Shown here: piece after piece, positions 54,538 to 55,573 of the stretch
Position numbering within the stretch: the first letter of the stretch is position 1
How the letters are laid out: the number at the start of each line of letters is the position of its first letter
DNA from: an uncultured Frankiales bacterium
GTDB taxonomy: Bacteria > Actinomycetota > Actinomycetes > Mycobacteriales > SCTD01
Assembly: GCA_946479905.1 (NCBI GenBank)
Contig: CAMLIA010000006.1
Span: forward strand, 1-55,573
Direction of reading: 5' to 3'
Length of the DNA stretch: 55,573 nt
The notes under the pieces: generated by a model
What the model was told of the DNA's origin: nothing
The model's database searches: none
What the model saw: the letters and a program-made list of their open reading frames with translations, nothing else
Made by a program: the position numbers and the translations under genes

Positions 54538-55573
54538 TTGACCAGCACCCTCGAGGCAGCAACTGTCTCCGCGACCACTCCCCAGGTCGCGATCAACGAC
54601 ATCGGCAGCGAGGAGGACTTCCTCGCTGCCATCGACTCCACGATCAAGTACTTCAACGACGGCGACATCGTCGAGGGCACGATCGTGAAGGTCGACCGTG
54701 ACGAGGTCCTCCTCGACATCGGCTACAAGACCGAGGGCGTCATCCCCTCGCGCGAGCTGTCCATCAAGCACGACGTGGATCCCAACGAGGTCGTCGCCGT
54801 CGGCGACACCGTCGAGGCCCTCGTCCTCCAGAAGGAGGACAAGGAAGGCCGGCTGATCCTGTCCAAGAAGCGCGCGCAGTACGAGCGCGCCTGGGGCGAC
54901 GTCGAGGCCAAGAAGGAAGCCGACGAGGTCATCACCGGCACCGTCATCGAGGTCGTCAAGGGCGGCCTCATCCTCGACATCGGCCTGCGCGGCTTCCTGC
55001 CCGCCTCCCTCGTCGAGATGCGCCGCGTCCGCGACCTGCAGCCGTACGTCGGCCAGACGCTCGAGGCGAAGATCATCGAGCTCGACAAGAACCGCAACAA
55101 CGTGGTCCTGTCGCGCCGTGCCTGGCTCGAGCAGACCCAGTCCGAGGTGCGCCACGGCTTCCTGACCCAGCTCCAGAAGGGCCAGATCCGCAAGGGCGTC
55201 GTGTCCTCGATCGTCAACTTCGGTGCGTTCGTGGACCTCGGCGGCGTCGACGGCCTGGTGCACGTCTCCGAGCTGTCCTGGAAGCACATCGACCACCCGT
55301 CCGAGGTCGTCGAGGTCGGCCAGGAGGTCACCGTCGAGGTCCTCGACGTCGACCTGGACCGCGAGCGCGTCTCCCTGTCGCTGAAGGCGACGCAGGAGGA
55401 CCCGTGGCAGCAGTTCGCCCGCACGCACCAGATCAACCAGGTCGTGCCCGGCAAGGTCACCAAGCTCGTCCCGTTCGGTGCGTTCGTGCGCGTCGACGAG
55501 GGCATCGAGGGCCTGGTGCACATCTCCGAGCTGGCCGAGCGCCACGTCGAGATCCCGGAGCAGGTCGTCAACG
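54538..55573 (+). CDS. rpsA: Ribosomal protein S1 (3' end outside window)
   Basis: Starts at TTG 54538 with GGAG at 54525-54528, reading 345 complete codons to the window edge. It begins MTSTLEAATVS and has S1 (OB-fold) repeats starting near residues 42, 128, 211 and 298, each with the G.V..I...GAFVD pattern in the later copies (SSIVNFGAFVDLGGVDGLVHVSELS and KLVPFGAFVRVDEGIEGLVHISELA). S1 brings mRNA to the 30S subunit; in actinobacteria the protein is usually 480-500 residues, so about 140 are missing. polA-rpsA proximity matches mycobacterial order, with the transporter and glycan clusters inserted between them here. Confidence 0.97.
   Translation, partial: MTSTLEAATVSATTPQVAINDIGSEEDFLAAIDSTIKYFNDGDIVEGTIVKVDRDEVLLDIGYKTEGVIPSRELSIKHDVDPNEVVAVGDTVEALVLQKEDKEGRLILSKKRAQYERAWGDVEAKKEADEVITGTVIEVVKGGLILDIGLRGFLPASLVEMRRVRDLQPYVGQTLEAKIIELDKNRNNVVLSRRAWLEQTQSEVRHGFLTQLQKGQIRKGVVSSIVNFGAFVDLGGVDGLVHVSELSWKHIDHPSEVVEVGQEVTVEVLDVDLDRERVSLSLKATQEDPWQQFARTHQINQVVPGKVTKLVPFGAFVRVDEGIEGLVHISELAERHVEIPEQVVN

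Overview
The window is chromosomal DNA of a very GC-rich actinobacterium. The signs are strong G/C at codon third positions, many GTG and TTG starts, stop-start overlaps (ATGA/GTGA) between co-directional genes, an ANTAR regulator of the PdtaR type, and an AftD-type arabinofuranosyltransferase. Gene order (hisF, hisI, trpE, trp-region membrane gene, trpC, trpB, trpA, lgt, then pyk, pdtaR, polA, rpsA) follows the backbone I recall from Mycobacterium tuberculosis around Rv1605-Rv1630. I cannot name the genus; a non-mycobacterial lineage of Actinomycetia is my inference.

Layout: (1) 1-15866: a partial GlsB/YeaQ-type membrane gene, then hisF, a heterodimeric ABC exporter pair, an MFS gene, hisI, trpE and the trp membrane gene. 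An opposite-strand AbiEi/DUF559-like gene bracketed by palindromic repeats follows. Then come trpCBA, a beta-propeller lipoprotein, lgt, a VIT1/CCC1 transporter and an orphan histidine kinase. (2) 16034-24230: gltB-gltD, an unknown gene and pyk. (3) 24315-25782: a secreted CHAP protein, a lower-GC HTH-LAGLIDADG gene and tRNA-Leu(CAA). (4) 25836-32053: pdtaR and a livKHMGF-type ABC transporter whose LivM has a long extra membrane domain. (5) 32404-36604: an acetyltransferase and polA, then, on the other strand, the end of an operon running from 41848 to 35738. That operon holds a fused LivH-LivM permease, LivG, LivF, a binding lipoprotein, a MarR regulator and an amidohydrolase-like protein without the usual metal ligands. 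(6) 41977-53582: a cell-envelope glycan cluster with a flippase, a large membrane protein, a DUF2613 miniprotein, a GT4 glycosyltransferase, a methyltransferase, AftD, an acyltransferase and a DUF3068 protein. (7) 53579-55573: a methyltransferase and the start of rpsA.

How it works together: histidine and tryptophan genes form a compact biosynthetic block. gltBD supplies glutamate and pyk pyruvate. Two branched-chain-amino-acid-type (HAAT) importers feed metabolism; the second carries its own MarR regulator and a likely catabolic partner. The glycan cluster probably builds and exports an arabinan-containing envelope polymer. Many transcription-unit heads show a TAnnnT -10 box 5-8 nt before a GTG, suggesting leaderless mRNAs.

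The most unusual structures are the repeat-flanked AbiEi/DUF559 gene inside the trp cluster, the LAGLIDADG-type gene next to tRNA-Leu, a whole DUF2613 gene nested antisense in the 3' end of its neighbour, and the fused-permease operon with a candidate MarR operator.
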